From CAYZTY01 sp964444665 (lineage in GTDB: Bacteria; Planctomycetota; Phycisphaerae; Sedimentisphaerales; CAYZTY01), in contig CAYUIE010000001.1 in the NCBI GenBank assembly GCA_964444665.1, positions 248,001-312,000 on the forward strand: a stretch of 64,000 nucleotides of DNA, in the 5' to 3' direction. The notes under the pieces are model-generated. The model was not told the DNA's origin. It ran no database searches and was given only the letters and a program-made list of their open reading frames with translations. The position numbers and the translations under genes were made by a program. Within the stretch, counting starts at the first letter, position 1. The number at the start of each line of letters is the position of its first letter. Shown here piece after piece: positions 17,039-26,233 of the stretch.

Positions 17039-17499
17039 TGGAGCTTGACAGGATGAGAGACAAAATTCGACGATTATTCAGAGCCGGCTTTACTTTGATT
17101 GAGCTTATGATTGTGATAGTAATTCTGGGACTTTTAGCCACTGTAATTATGCCAAGGATATTAGGCAGGCCCGAACAGGCCCGCAGAATGAAAGCCAAAA
17201 TTGATATACGTAATATTGAATCGGCGCTCGCTCTGTTCAAGACCGACACGGGTCGGTTCCCCACAACTTCTGAAGGACTTGAAGCTCTTGTTTCAAATCC
17301 CGGCATAAAAAATTACAATGCTGATGCCTATCTGGATAAAGCGTCTTTGGACCCCTGGGGCAACAGATATATCTACATATCCCCCGGCATGAATCACAAA
17401 GATTACGACCTGGAATCCTACGGCAAAGACGGTGAAGACGGCGGCACAGAAGATAATGCCGACATTGAAAGCTGGAATCTCGATGAGCAGGGACAATAA
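17038..17499 (+). CDS. gspG: type II secretion major pseudopilin GspG
   Basis: 153 residues. A short basic leader precedes the prepilin peptidase site and methylation motif FTLIELMIVIVILGLLA, then the pseudopilin helix. The C-terminal domain (LDPWGNRYIYISPGMN and DYDLESYGKDGEDGG) is the calcium-binding T2SSG domain. It is the main building block of the pseudopilus. A prepilin peptidase is needed for processing but none is encoded in this window. It overlaps the next gene by 17 bp when the ATG at 17483 is used for gspI. Confidence 0.95.
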   Translation: MELDRMRDKIRRLFRAGFTLIELMIVIVILGLLATVIMPRILGRPEQARRMKAKIDIRNIESALALFKTDTGRFPTTSEGLEALVSNPGIKNYNADAYLDKASLDPWGNRYIYISPGMNHKDYDLESYGKDGEDGGTEDNADIESWNLDEQGQ

Positions 17500-17932
17500 A
17501 GTATTTAGAAATGAATGCCCGGCAAGGCAAAGCACCTGTAAAAAGGCCTTTACGTTTATAGAAGTTCTCGCGGCCCTTGCTATTGTCTCAATCTCTGTGC
17601 TGGCATTACTCAAGCTTCATCTTATAAGTATCAAAATGACCGAGACAACAGATATAACCTCTCAGGCTGTTTTTCTGGCCAATGAGAAAATCGAAGAGCT
17701 GCTGGCTCTTGGCTACCCTAAACAGGGAACTAATTACGGTAGTCTGGAAAGGAACGGCTTGAAATGGAACTGGCAAACTGAGGTAACAGACCTGAAACTG
17801 TCCGGACTGAACGAAACACAGATTGTTGGCTTACGAAATATAACGGTCGATGTCAGTTGGAAACAGGGTGCTGGCCGAAAGAATCTTCAAGTGTCAACTT
17901 ATGTAGCTGACAGGAAGTTAAGTGAACAGTAA
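17483..17932 (+). CDS. gspI: type II secretion minor pseudopilin GspI
   Basis: 149 residues from the ATG at 17483. The open frame extends to 17432, but that would put more of it inside gspG and lengthen the leader. It has the class III signal AFTFIEVLAALAIVSISVLALLKLH and the GspI-like continuation (MTETTDITSQAVFLANEKIEELLALG). Minor pseudopilins I, J and K form the tip complex of the pseudopilus. It overlaps gspG at its start and gspJ at its end. Confidence 0.85.
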   Translation: MSRDNKVFRNECPARQSTCKKAFTFIEVLAALAIVSISVLALLKLHLISIKMTETTDITSQAVFLANEKIEELLALGYPKQGTNYGSLERNGLKWNWQTEVTDLKLSGLNETQIVGLRNITVDVSWKQGAGRKNLQVSTYVADRKLSEQ

Positions 17933-18620
17933 ATATAATAAAGGATTTACTCTGGTTGAGATCCTTGTTGCTATGGCAATGGTCGTTACTATTGTCTCAA
18001 TAATGTACGGCACCTATTCTGCCACATCAAAATCAACTCAGGCTTGTATGACAAGGATGGCTGTTTCACAAAGATTGCAGAAGGCACTTGAGCAGATGGC
18101 CCGACAAATACGTTGTTCATATACGGGAGCTGCCCTTACGTTATCTGATTCGTCGAGTATTGTTCTTCAACAAAAGGGAAAATTGCCTGAAAACAAAGTG
18201 GTCTATTTCAGGGGCGACACGCACGACAGCAGGGGGGAAATTTTACATCTCGTAACAACGAGAGGATTTCTAAGGGGGGAAAAAACTGCAAATGGCCTGT
18301 TTGTGGCTGATTACAAGCTGGACAAAAAGACCGGCTCTCTTTGTCTGAGACAAAGAAGATTTACCGGCTCAATCGAAAGCGCCGAACAAGAAGGTGATTG
18401 GCTGGTGATTGCAGAGAATATAAAACGGCTCGAATTAGCATTCTTCGATGGTGAAAAATGGCGGCAAAAGTGGGATTACAAAGACAACGGAAAAGTGCCG
18501 TATGCGGTAAAGATAAATCTTGTCGGTGAAGACGAAAATTATAGGCAATATCAGTATGGAACTGTTGCGTATATATGCAGCCGCGGTTCCGAAAGCAGTA
18601 AAAAAAAGACCGGAACATAA
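17922..18620 (+). CDS. gspJ: type II secretion minor pseudopilin GspJ
   Basis: 232 residues starting with GTG inside the end of gspI (11-bp overlap). The leader NSKYNKG is followed by the methylation motif FTLVEILVAMAMVVTIVS. The rest is a periplasmic GspJ-type domain (QRLQKALEQMARQIRCSY; LELAFFDGEKWRQKWD). It forms part of the pseudopilus tip with GspI and GspK. No gspH is present between gspG and this gene. Confidence 0.85.
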   Translation: MNSKYNKGFTLVEILVAMAMVVTIVSIMYGTYSATSKSTQACMTRMAVSQRLQKALEQMARQIRCSYTGAALTLSDSSSIVLQQKGKLPENKVVYFRGDTHDSRGEILHLVTTRGFLRGEKTANGLFVADYKLDKKTGSLCLRQRRFTGSIESAEQEGDWLVIAENIKRLELAFFDGEKWRQKWDYKDNGKVPYAVKINLVGEDENYRQYQYGTVAYICSRGSESSKKKTGT

Positions 18621-18637
18621 GTATCAATCAAAAATCT

Positions 18638-19624
18638 ATGAGATTGCGAGAAGCAAAAAAAGGAAGAAAAGGATTTGTGCTTATTGTTGTTCTGTATATG
18701 GTTGTTTTGCTCGGGGTTATTCTGTTTGGTTTCAACTATACGTCACGGATGCAGTTACATAACGTCGATAGGCTTCGAAAATCCGTATGGGCACTCAACT
18801 GCGCCAGGGCCGGACTTAACATTGCAATCGCTGTTATCAGGGATACGGGTGATGTCCAAATGAATAAGATGTTGCCGATTTTGTCCTCGGGCGGCAAAAC
18901 ATTTGATGTTTGCGGCAAAGTCTGCTCCCTGGAAATTATCGAGGAAAACGGCAAATTAAATGTCAATATGCTCAAAAACAAAAATGGCAGGCTTAACAGA
19001 ACCGCAATAGAGCAATTGCTTCGCCTTATCGACCTGCTGAATCAGGAGCATGCGGACTATTCTTATATCAGCTACAATCTGGTGCCCTCGATTATCGATT
19101 GGACGGACGGCGATGATAAGGTTACACATCTTTCTTTTGTGGAGTCTGAAAATTCAGGTGCGGAGTCAGCCTACTATGAGCAATTAAGCCCTTCCTGCAA
19201 ATGCAAAAACAGTCTACTTGATACCATAGAGGAGCTTCTTTTAGTCAGGGCGATGACGCCGGAGATTTTCGAACGTATGCGCGATTATATAACAGTTTAT
19301 GGCAATGGCAGGATTAACATCAACTGCGCGTCAAAACGAGTAATTCAATGTTTGTCGGAAAAAATGGACGCCGCTTTGGCTCAAGTAATTATCGACCGGC
19401 GAAAAATCAAGCCGTTTGAAAGTGTAGCTGAACTGCGTGATGTGGCCGGGATGACTGACAGCATTTATAACACGATTAAACAGACTGTTACCGTAAGTTC
19501 GGTAGAAGGATATTATAATGTCACATCACGGGGAAGCGTTGACGGCCTTGATTATTCGATAGATGCAACCCTGAGAAAAAACACGAAGACCAAAAGCGTT
19601 GAGGTAATTCTATATAAAGAGTAA
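18638..19624 (+). CDS. gspK: type II secretion minor pseudopilin GspK
   Basis: 328 residues. The N-terminus KGFVLIVVLYMVVLLGVILFGFNY is a class III signal and transmembrane helix. The body contains the GspK-type sequence INCASKRVIQCLSEKMDAALAQVII with helix-hairpin-helix-like segments, and IIDWTDGDD, a likely metal-binding acidic loop. GspK caps the pseudopilus tip. It lies 17 bp after gspJ in the same operon. Confidence 0.85.
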   Translation: MRLREAKKGRKGFVLIVVLYMVVLLGVILFGFNYTSRMQLHNVDRLRKSVWALNCARAGLNIAIAVIRDTGDVQMNKMLPILSSGGKTFDVCGKVCSLEIIEENGKLNVNMLKNKNGRLNRTAIEQLLRLIDLLNQEHADYSYISYNLVPSIIDWTDGDDKVTHLSFVESENSGAESAYYEQLSPSCKCKNSLLDTIEELLLVRAMTPEIFERMRDYITVYGNGRININCASKRVIQCLSEKMDAALAQVIIDRRKIKPFESVAELRDVAGMTDSIYNTIKQTVTVSSVEGYYNVTSRGSVDGLDYSIDATLRKNTKTKSVEVILYKE

Positions 19625-19673
19625 TGATACAAGGTTGAGGTTTTTATAAACTTTAAAGGCTCAATAAACCAGG

Positions 19674-21128
19674 ATGATTAAACGTTGCATTGGAATAGAT
19701 ATTGGTTCTTATCATTTGTGTGCGGTGCAGGTTTCACGTACTGACGACGAGTTCCAAATAGAAAAGGCCTTTTGCACCCAAACTCGCCGTAAAGCGGATT
19801 CAGTACCCGATATGCTCAGTAATCTGATCGGCAAGCACGGATTCGACAGGCACGCAGCCGTTGCAGTGTCTATGCCTTGCAAGGCTGTTTTTCTTCGGAA
19901 CCTTGAGACGAGTTCTACCGACCTTGAGCAGGTCTGTAAGCTTGCCAAACAGGATTTTCCTATAGGCTCGGAAGAGATTCTTCTACAGGTGTATTCTCGA
20001 CGTAAGTTGACAGGCCAGAAATACTCTGTTCTTGTTGCGGCGGTAACAAGGCAGTCGCTGCGTGAAAGAGTTGACCTTTTAACTTCCGCAAAATTGAGCC
20101 CAAATCTTGTTGATACTACTGTTTCTGCGGTACATTCCACAATTGTTGTTAATCATCCTGAGATTGCAGTGGGGCGTGCCGTTATCGCATATATAGATGA
20201 AAAATACCTTACTCTGGCGGTAACCGAAGACAGTAATATTCTCATTGTTAGAAATATCCCGGTCACTTTACCTTTCGGAAATAACGCTCATTTAGCTCAA
20301 AAGCGTATTGCAGAGATATTGTCGGATGAAGTGGAAATTGCCTGGCTGAGGGTGTTCGGAAGTGGAATCGAGGAGAATACCAGGATTTATCTGCTGGCAA
20401 CGAACGGTGCTTATGATGGTCTTAATATCTTTATCGAGGAGCATCTGAATTGTCAGGTGACTATTATTAATCCTTATGCGAAAGTCAAAAACCTTCTAAG
20501 GACCGGTGACAAGACCGAAGTTTGCCTTGCCGAAGGCCTGACTCTGAGGGTGCTGGCACCTGAGAAAACCACCGGTATTAACCTTCTCGAAGCTGCTAAT
20601 AACGATACAAAACCGACATTGAACCTAAAAAAAGAGGTTGCTACTTTTGCAATACTCACTGCTGCAATTGTATTAGTACTATTGGTGGGACTTTTTGTCC
20701 GTGTATGGCGGCTGGAGGCAAAAAATACCCGGGTGAATAACGAAATTAGACAACTTTTTCAAAGAGCCTTGCCTGAAGAAAAAAATGTTGTACGGCCGCT
20801 TATACAGTTGGAGCAGAAATTGCAATCCCTGCGGAAGGATTACACGCTGTGCAGCTATGTTTCTGAGGTCGGCTTAAGGCCGCTTGAGGTTTTACGTGTA
20901 GTTGCTGTGAGTATGCCTTCGGAGATAAAGGTTAATGATATGTTAATAACATCCGAATCAGTTAGGTTAATGGGCACCTCTCCATCCTTCGAGCACGTAT
21001 ACTATTGGCAGCAATTGTTGCAGGATGTTACCCACTTTACAGGTGCGGATGTTCAGGATGTACGCAAAGAGTCCGAGAGTGGATTAGTACATTTTAATAT
21101 TTTAGTATCATTAACGACGATGGGATAA
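19674..21128 (+). CDS. gspL: GspL-like assembly protein (PilM-type actin fold plus PilN-like periplasmic part)
   Basis: 484 residues. The cytoplasmic half opens with IGIDIGSYHLCAVQV, an actin/PilM-like phosphate-binding strand, and continues to ~320. A single membrane helix (AILTAAIVLVLLVGLFVRVW, ~323-342) follows, then a coiled stretch and a ferredoxin-like periplasmic domain (LRPLEVLRVVAVSMPSEIKV). This is the architecture of GspL, or of a PilM-PilN fusion; it recruits GspE to the inner membrane. Position between gspK and the GspM-like gene supports GspL. Confidence 0.8.
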   Translation: MIKRCIGIDIGSYHLCAVQVSRTDDEFQIEKAFCTQTRRKADSVPDMLSNLIGKHGFDRHAAVAVSMPCKAVFLRNLETSSTDLEQVCKLAKQDFPIGSEEILLQVYSRRKLTGQKYSVLVAAVTRQSLRERVDLLTSAKLSPNLVDTTVSAVHSTIVVNHPEIAVGRAVIAYIDEKYLTLAVTEDSNILIVRNIPVTLPFGNNAHLAQKRIAEILSDEVEIAWLRVFGSGIEENTRIYLLATNGAYDGLNIFIEEHLNCQVTIINPYAKVKNLLRTGDKTEVCLAEGLTLRVLAPEKTTGINLLEAANNDTKPTLNLKKEVATFAILTAAIVLVLLVGLFVRVWRLEAKNTRVNNEIRQLFQRALPEEKNVVRPLIQLEQKLQSLRKDYTLCSYVSEVGLRPLEVLRVVAVSMPSEIKVNDMLITSESVRLMGTSPSFEHVYYWQQLLQDVTHFTGADVQDVRKESESGLVHFNILVSLTTMG

Positions 21129-21130
21129 AA

Positions 21131-21664
21131 ATGATACGCTTAACAAATAGAGAACGCCGGCTGGTAATCGGCTTGATTATTTTTGTTGGACTCTGCGCGT
21201 TATTTATATTTGGTATCAGGCCTGTCCTTGAGCGCATAGAGACACTGGCTCGAGTTATTCCTGAAAAACAAGAGGAGCTTCAGGAGCTTCGGGTAAAAAG
21301 CGATGAGTATCTTGTTTTGCGTACCAACCTGGATGATTTGGAAAGGGAAATTGCTTCGGAGGAAAAAAAGTTCGAATTGTTGACATTTTTAGAGGCAATA
21401 ATCACCGAGCTGCACCTGGGCAAAGAGGTTGCAGCGATGAAGCAGGAGACGTTGCAGCTTAACTCAAATTATTGCGAAGTTATCGTAGAAACTAAACTGG
21501 AAAATGTAACGCTGAAGCAGCTTGTCGAGTTTATTCTCAAGACCGTAGATTCAAACCATTTATTGCAGATAAAAACCCTGTATGTCAAAAAGAACACGAC
21601 AAGCCCGTATTTACTTAATGCTGCCATACAAATATCAACCCTGAAACCGAGCAGGATAATATAG
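21131..21664 (+). CDS. gspM: GspM-like type II secretion protein
   Basis: 177 residues: a short cytoplasmic N-terminus, one membrane helix (LVIGLIIFVGLCALFIFGI, ~11-29), a coiled coil (~35-85) and a small ferredoxin-like domain. This fits GspM (or PilO), partner of GspL. It starts 2 bp after gspL and is the last gene of the operon. Sequence similarity to GspM cannot be proven by eye; context makes the call. Confidence 0.7.
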   Translation: MIRLTNRERRLVIGLIIFVGLCALFIFGIRPVLERIETLARVIPEKQEELQELRVKSDEYLVLRTNLDDLEREIASEEKKFELLTFLEAIITELHLGKEVAAMKQETLQLNSNYCEVIVETKLENVTLKQLVEFILKTVDSNHLLQIKTLYVKKNTTSPYLLNAAIQISTLKPSRII

Positions 21665-21673
21665 TCCTGCTCG
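21648..21673 (+). terminator. hairpin at the end of the T2SS operon
   Basis: A perfect 9-bp stem CGAGCAGGA / TCCTGCTCG with an 8-nt loop spans the stop codon of gspM. No T-run follows immediately, so it may be a factor-dependent terminator or 3' stabiliser rather than an intrinsic terminator. Confidence 0.5.
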
Positions 21674-21842
21674 AACAGACGCAATTTCCCTGTTTAAACT
21701 ACCTTTGTAATTTTTTTCTTGAGCAGGTTTTGTAATACCGTTTTGTAATATGTCTTGACCGAAAGCGATAGTGATGTTTTAATTTGTGGCTGAAACCTGC
21801 CCTGGGTTTATCGATGGGTAAAAGAGATTTGAAAGGGCAAAG

Positions 21843-23030
21843 ATGAAAGTGAGTAAAAGAGCGCAGGCCGTACCTCCCTCGGCCACCATAGCCGTAACTA
21901 CCCGTGCCAAGGAATTAAAAGCCCAGGGCGTGGATGTGGTCGGCTTCGGTGCCGGTGAGCCGGATTTCGACACCCCTGATTACATCAAGCAGGCTGCTGT
22001 GGAAGCGATGAAAGCGGGGAAAACCAAGTATACCGCCGCGGCAGGTATAATTGAGATCAGAACCGCCATTGCCGAGAAGCTGCGGAAAGAAAACGGCCTT
22101 GATTATTCTCCCGAGCAGGTCATCGTTACTATTGGCGGCAAGCATTCTGTTTATGAAGCTATGCAGGCGGTGCTTGACCCCGGTGATGAGGTTATCCTGC
22201 CTACCCCATATTGGGTAACCTATCCCGAGACGGTGAAGCTTGCCGGTGCAACCCCCAGGATAGTTCAGACCGAGAAGGAGAACTCGTACAAAATTACGCC
22301 GTCCCAGCTCAAAGAAGCCATTACGGAAAAAACCGTTATGCTGCTAATTAATTCACCCAATAATCCCGGTGGTTTTTCTTATACGCCGCAGGAGCTTGGT
22401 GCTATTGCAAAACTTCTCGAAGGGACGGATGTGGTCGTGCTTTCGGATGAGATATACGAGAAGCTAATCTACGGCAATACCAGATTTGTCAGCTTTGCTT
22501 CGCTTAGCGAAGACGCTTATTCCAGGACCCTGACTCTCAATGGTTTCAGCAAGCCCTTCTCAATGACCGGCTGGCGTCTCGGTTACACGGCCGGGCCGTT
22601 GGAGATAATCAAGGCAATGGGCCGATTACAGTCTCATATGACCTCGAATCCCGTTACATTTGCCCAGTATGCTGCGATTGCCGCCCTTGGTGAGCCTGCC
22701 GCCGATGCAATAGAGAGTATGAGGATGGAATTTGAACACCGCGGCAAATATATGGCCGAACGGCTTAATGCTATTGAGGGTATAAGTTGTGTGCAGCCTA
22801 CCGGTGCTTTTTACTGCTTTCCTGATGTTTCTGCGCATTATGGCCGCACAATCGGCAAAGCGAAAATCAACGGAAGTATGGACTTTGCCAAGGCCCTTCT
22901 GGAGCAGGTCAATGTCGCCCTCGTGCCGGGCCTTCCATTCGGATGCGATGCCAACGTCAGGCTTAGTTTCGCCTGCTCGCTCGAACAGATAACTAAAGGA
23001 TTGGATAGAATTGAAAAATGGCTGAGTTGA
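21843..23030 (+). CDS. aspC: class I/II pyridoxal-phosphate aminotransferase, aspartate aminotransferase-like
   Basis: 395 residues, normal length for family I-gamma aspartate aminotransferases. Seen: GAGEPDFDTP (substrate loop), INSPNNPGG, SDEIYEKLIY and GFSKPFSMTGWRLGY, whose Lys binds PLP and whose Arg helps bind phosphate. It converts aspartate and 2-oxoglutarate to oxaloacetate and glutamate, or acts on a related prephenate-type substrate. The following gene overlaps its 3' end by 13 bp. Confidence 0.9.
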   Translation: MKVSKRAQAVPPSATIAVTTRAKELKAQGVDVVGFGAGEPDFDTPDYIKQAAVEAMKAGKTKYTAAAGIIEIRTAIAEKLRKENGLDYSPEQVIVTIGGKHSVYEAMQAVLDPGDEVILPTPYWVTYPETVKLAGATPRIVQTEKENSYKITPSQLKEAITEKTVMLLINSPNNPGGFSYTPQELGAIAKLLEGTDVVVLSDEIYEKLIYGNTRFVSFASLSEDAYSRTLTLNGFSKPFSMTGWRLGYTAGPLEIIKAMGRLQSHMTSNPVTFAQYAAIAALGEPAADAIESMRMEFEHRGKYMAERLNAIEGISCVQPTGAFYCFPDVSAHYGRTIGKAKINGSMDFAKALLEQVNVALVPGLPFGCDANVRLSFACSLEQITKGLDRIEKWLS

Positions 23031-25477
23031 TAACAGAAAAACAACGCCATGCCCTGTCCGGCTGGCCGATGGCCCTGTTCTTCCTGGCGATGCTGGTTTT
23101 CGCAATTCACTCCGGTACGCGTATGGTGGCTGCAGGTGATACCTGGGTTGCTATGGCCAGTGGAAGACATTTTCTTGCACACGGCGTAGATACTGTTGAG
23201 CCGTTCAGCGCCAATTCTCACAGGCCGGGTCCCACCCAAGCTGAGTTGGAAAAGTATCCAGAATGGCTTCACGGCGTCATCAAGAAGTTGCACCCGACCG
23301 GCTGGGTCAACCAGAACTGGCTTACTCACGTAATGTTTTACTGGCTGACGCACAAATCACCTCTGGCGGACGCTGAGAAGCGATCGTTTAACGCCCTCGT
23401 TTATTGGAAATTTTCCCTCTGCATACTCACGGTACTTTGCGTCTATTATATCGGTAGAATGCTTGGCGTTAACCCGGCTTTGGCAGCGATTTCTGCGTGC
23501 TTTGCTGTCTTTGTGGGCAGAAGTTTCATTGATATTCGCCCCCAGGTTTTTACAAATTTACTCGTGCCGATATTCATGTTAATACTGATCCTTGCCACTT
23601 ATCGAAACATCCTTTACATCTGGCTTCTTGTGCCTTTGGGCGTATTCTGGTGCAATGTCCACGGCGGATATGTCTACCTTTTTATAATGCTTGTGCCATT
23701 TGTAAAGCTCCACCTGCCGCTAAGCCTGTCAAAGAAATGGACTGCGATACTAAATCTTGCCATTTGGTTCATTTTCTTTTTGTTTGTTGTTGTGATTAAT
23801 CTCACAAAATTTAAAGAGATTCTCAACACGTTGTTCCTGAAAATTTTCTTGTTGTTGGTAATGTTGACAGTCTTGGACATCGTGCTGGTATTTTCCAAGA
23901 AATGGTTCGTTTCAATTGGGCTCAAGGGCGTCTATCAGACGATTTTGGCCGGTTTTGCTGCCTTTATAGCTGTGGTTGTTTTCAATCCGTTTCACCTGAC
24001 GAATCTGACACACACATTTATTGTCAGCGTCAGCAAGCATGCCGAATTGTGGCGGACTGTTAACGAATGGCACCCGGCTTTTGAGTGGTCCAATCCGGTG
24101 GGCACCGGTAAGCCGTTTGCGGTGATGTTTGGTATTTCTTTGGGGATGCTTGGCATTTGGTTAATCGCTTTGGCACTAAGGCCCGATCTACCGGCTAAGT
24201 TTGCCAGGCGTGAAGCCGAAAAAGACTCCGGCCAATACCAATGGCCCAGAGTCGACCTGCCCATTATCTCGATGGCAGCTTTGACGATTTATATGGCCAT
24301 TCGGTCACGCAGGTTTATACCCATAGCTGCAAACGTGGGCTGTCCGGTTATAGCAATGTTAGTTGACCAGAGCGTTCGAATGATATGCGCCAAGCTGAAT
24401 TATAATCGACGGAATCGTCTGGTTGTCCCGCCAATGCCCTGGGCATTGCAAATGACCGTCGCCGCCTTGACTGCAGTGGGGATTGTATTTTTCAGTACCT
24501 GGTGGGGATTAAAGTTTAAACGCATTTATCTGAACCCTTGGACGACTGACTATAAGTTTACCTCCGTATTTATGCGGATGAGCGCATCTTATGCCAAGCC
24601 GTTTTATGCCGGCCAATTTATAAAGGAGAACCACCTAAAAGGTAAGATATTCAATTATTGGACTGAGGGTGGTTTTATCGCTTATGCCCAGGACCCCGAC
24701 CCTAATACGGGAAAGACACCCCTTCAGCTGTTTATGGATGGCAGGGCACAGGCGGCGTACAAAGCAGATGATTACAGGCGATGGGCGACAATAATGGCTG
24801 GTGGGCCTTTGATACATAATATTAAGCTTGCCGGACGAGAGCCGACAGCCTCGGAATATAACAAGATTGGACAGTGGATAGACAGGCGGTTTAAGGCAGA
24901 GAGTGTATGGGTGGTTCTGATGCCAACGGCCCAGTTTAACAGCACGCTTATGCGGGCATTGGAGCGTCAGAATAACTGGCGGGTGGTTTTTATCAGTGAT
25001 AAACAAAAAATGATAGTTGATTATGATTCGCCGCAAGGTCGGAATTTGTTGAATGGTGTGTTTGCCAACCAGACAAAGTATTCAGATGACGCCCACAAGT
25101 TTATGGCATTGGCTTACAACATGTTAAGGTCCTCGGATGAGAAGGTGGTTATGCAGGGTCTTTCTTTAGCGGCCAGGTCTCTGAAATTAAATCCTTCGCA
25201 AACGGTGATGATCGAGATTCTTAATGCAATCCAGAAAAACCCGAAGTTGGCAAATTTTATGGGTGGTATTTTGAAGGAGTATTTATTAGACTTTGATAAA
25301 AATAGAGAACGCTACCTCGAAGAGGATGGATATGCCAAGAGAATGCTGCCGGCGCTATCTGCCGCCAGATATCTCGAAAAAGTTAGCATAGACCCCAAAT
25401 TTGTTCAGTTTTGTTCCGATAGAAAAAAGGTATATGAAGCTGAGCAGAGCTATATATTTAAGTACACAAAGTGGTGA
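23018..25477 (+). CDS. large GT-C-like integral membrane protein of unknown function
   Basis: 819 residues: about ten membrane helices up to ~500, then a soluble C-terminal domain. Recognisable elements are IDIRPQVFTNLL, FWCNVHGGYVYLF, VFNPFH and, after the membrane part, FNYWTEGGFIAY with LFMDGRAQAAY. This set recurs in bacterial membrane proteins thought to be GT-C-fold glycosyltransferase relatives, but the catalytic function is unproven. It overlaps aspC and is followed 3 bp later by a GT2 glycosyltransferase, so a lipid-linked sugar role is possible. Confidence 0.6.
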   Translation: MAELITEKQRHALSGWPMALFFLAMLVFAIHSGTRMVAAGDTWVAMASGRHFLAHGVDTVEPFSANSHRPGPTQAELEKYPEWLHGVIKKLHPTGWVNQNWLTHVMFYWLTHKSPLADAEKRSFNALVYWKFSLCILTVLCVYYIGRMLGVNPALAAISACFAVFVGRSFIDIRPQVFTNLLVPIFMLILILATYRNILYIWLLVPLGVFWCNVHGGYVYLFIMLVPFVKLHLPLSLSKKWTAILNLAIWFIFFLFVVVINLTKFKEILNTLFLKIFLLLVMLTVLDIVLVFSKKWFVSIGLKGVYQTILAGFAAFIAVVVFNPFHLTNLTHTFIVSVSKHAELWRTVNEWHPAFEWSNPVGTGKPFAVMFGISLGMLGIWLIALALRPDLPAKFARREAEKDSGQYQWPRVDLPIISMAALTIYMAIRSRRFIPIAANVGCPVIAMLVDQSVRMICAKLNYNRRNRLVVPPMPWALQMTVAALTAVGIVFFSTWWGLKFKRIYLNPWTTDYKFTSVFMRMSASYAKPFYAGQFIKENHLKGKIFNYWTEGGFIAYAQDPDPNTGKTPLQLFMDGRAQAAYKADDYRRWATIMAGGPLIHNIKLAGREPTASEYNKIGQWIDRRFKAESVWVVLMPTAQFNSTLMRALERQNNWRVVFISDKQKMIVDYDSPQGRNLLNGVFANQTKYSDDAHKFMALAYNMLRSSDEKVVMQGLSLAARSLKLNPSQTVMIEILNAIQKNPKLANFMGGILKEYLLDFDKNRERYLEEDGYAKRMLPALSAARYLEKVSIDPKFVQFCSDRKKVYEAEQSYIFKYTKW

Positions 25478-25480
25478 GCT

Positions 25481-26233
25481 ATGAACCATGATGCAGCCGA
25501 TATCGAGGCTGAGTCCTCTGGCGGAAACATCGCTTCTTCAATAAGTGTATTTTTCCCCTGTTATAACGAGCAGGAAAACGTTAAACATACAGTTGAAAAA
25601 GCCGTCCGGATGTTGGATCAGCTTGGTATTGACTACGAAATTATTATCGTTAACGACGGTAGCCGAGACGATACGGGTAAAATTGCGGACGACCTGGCCG
25701 CTGAGAATAACCGCATCAAAGTTGTTAATCATAAGCAAAATCTCGGGTATGGTGCGGCCTTACAGTCCGGTTTTAGGGCCGCAACCAAAAAGCTTGTTTT
25801 CTATACTGATGGTGACGGCCAGTTCGACATCGGCGAATTGCCGCCTTTGCTGGCGTTGATGGAGCAATTTGACATTGTCAGCTGTTTTAGAACCAATCGT
25901 CGGGACAATCTTATAAGAAAAATCAATGCTTGGTGCTGGACAAAATTGGTGTGCTTTTTATTTGGTATGAATATCCGCGATATCGATTGTGCTTTCAAAT
26001 TGTACAAGAAAAAAATATTCGACAATATCACATTGAAAAGCACAGGGGCCTTGATTGATGCTGAGATACTCGCCCGTGCGATTAGTATGGGATATACTGT
26101 TACTCAGCGGCCCGTCCGCCACTATCCGAGGACCGCGGGCGCGCAAACCGGGGCCAAACTAAAGGTAATTCTTCGTGCTTTCAGGGAGCTTTTTGAACTC
26201 CGTCGTGAGATTTTAAAAGATAAGGTTCAATGA
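25481..26233 (+). CDS. family 2 glycosyltransferase, dolichol-/polyprenyl-phosphate mannosyltransferase-like
   Basis: 250 residues. SVFFPCYNEQENV at the N-terminus, EIIIVNDGSRDDTG and the DGDGQFD metal/nucleotide motif (about residues 110-116) are characteristic of DPM1-like GT2 enzymes. No C-terminal membrane helices follow, so it is a soluble or peripheral enzyme that probably charges polyprenyl phosphate with a sugar. The neighbouring GT-C-like protein could use such a donor. Its stop overlaps the alanine racemase start (ATGA). Confidence 0.88.
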   Translation: MNHDAADIEAESSGGNIASSISVFFPCYNEQENVKHTVEKAVRMLDQLGIDYEIIIVNDGSRDDTGKIADDLAAENNRIKVVNHKQNLGYGAALQSGFRAATKKLVFYTDGDGQFDIGELPPLLALMEQFDIVSCFRTNRRDNLIRKINAWCWTKLVCFLFGMNIRDIDCAFKLYKKKIFDNITLKSTGALIDAEILARAISMGYTVTQRPVRHYPRTAGAQTGAKLKVILRAFRELFELRREILKDKVQ

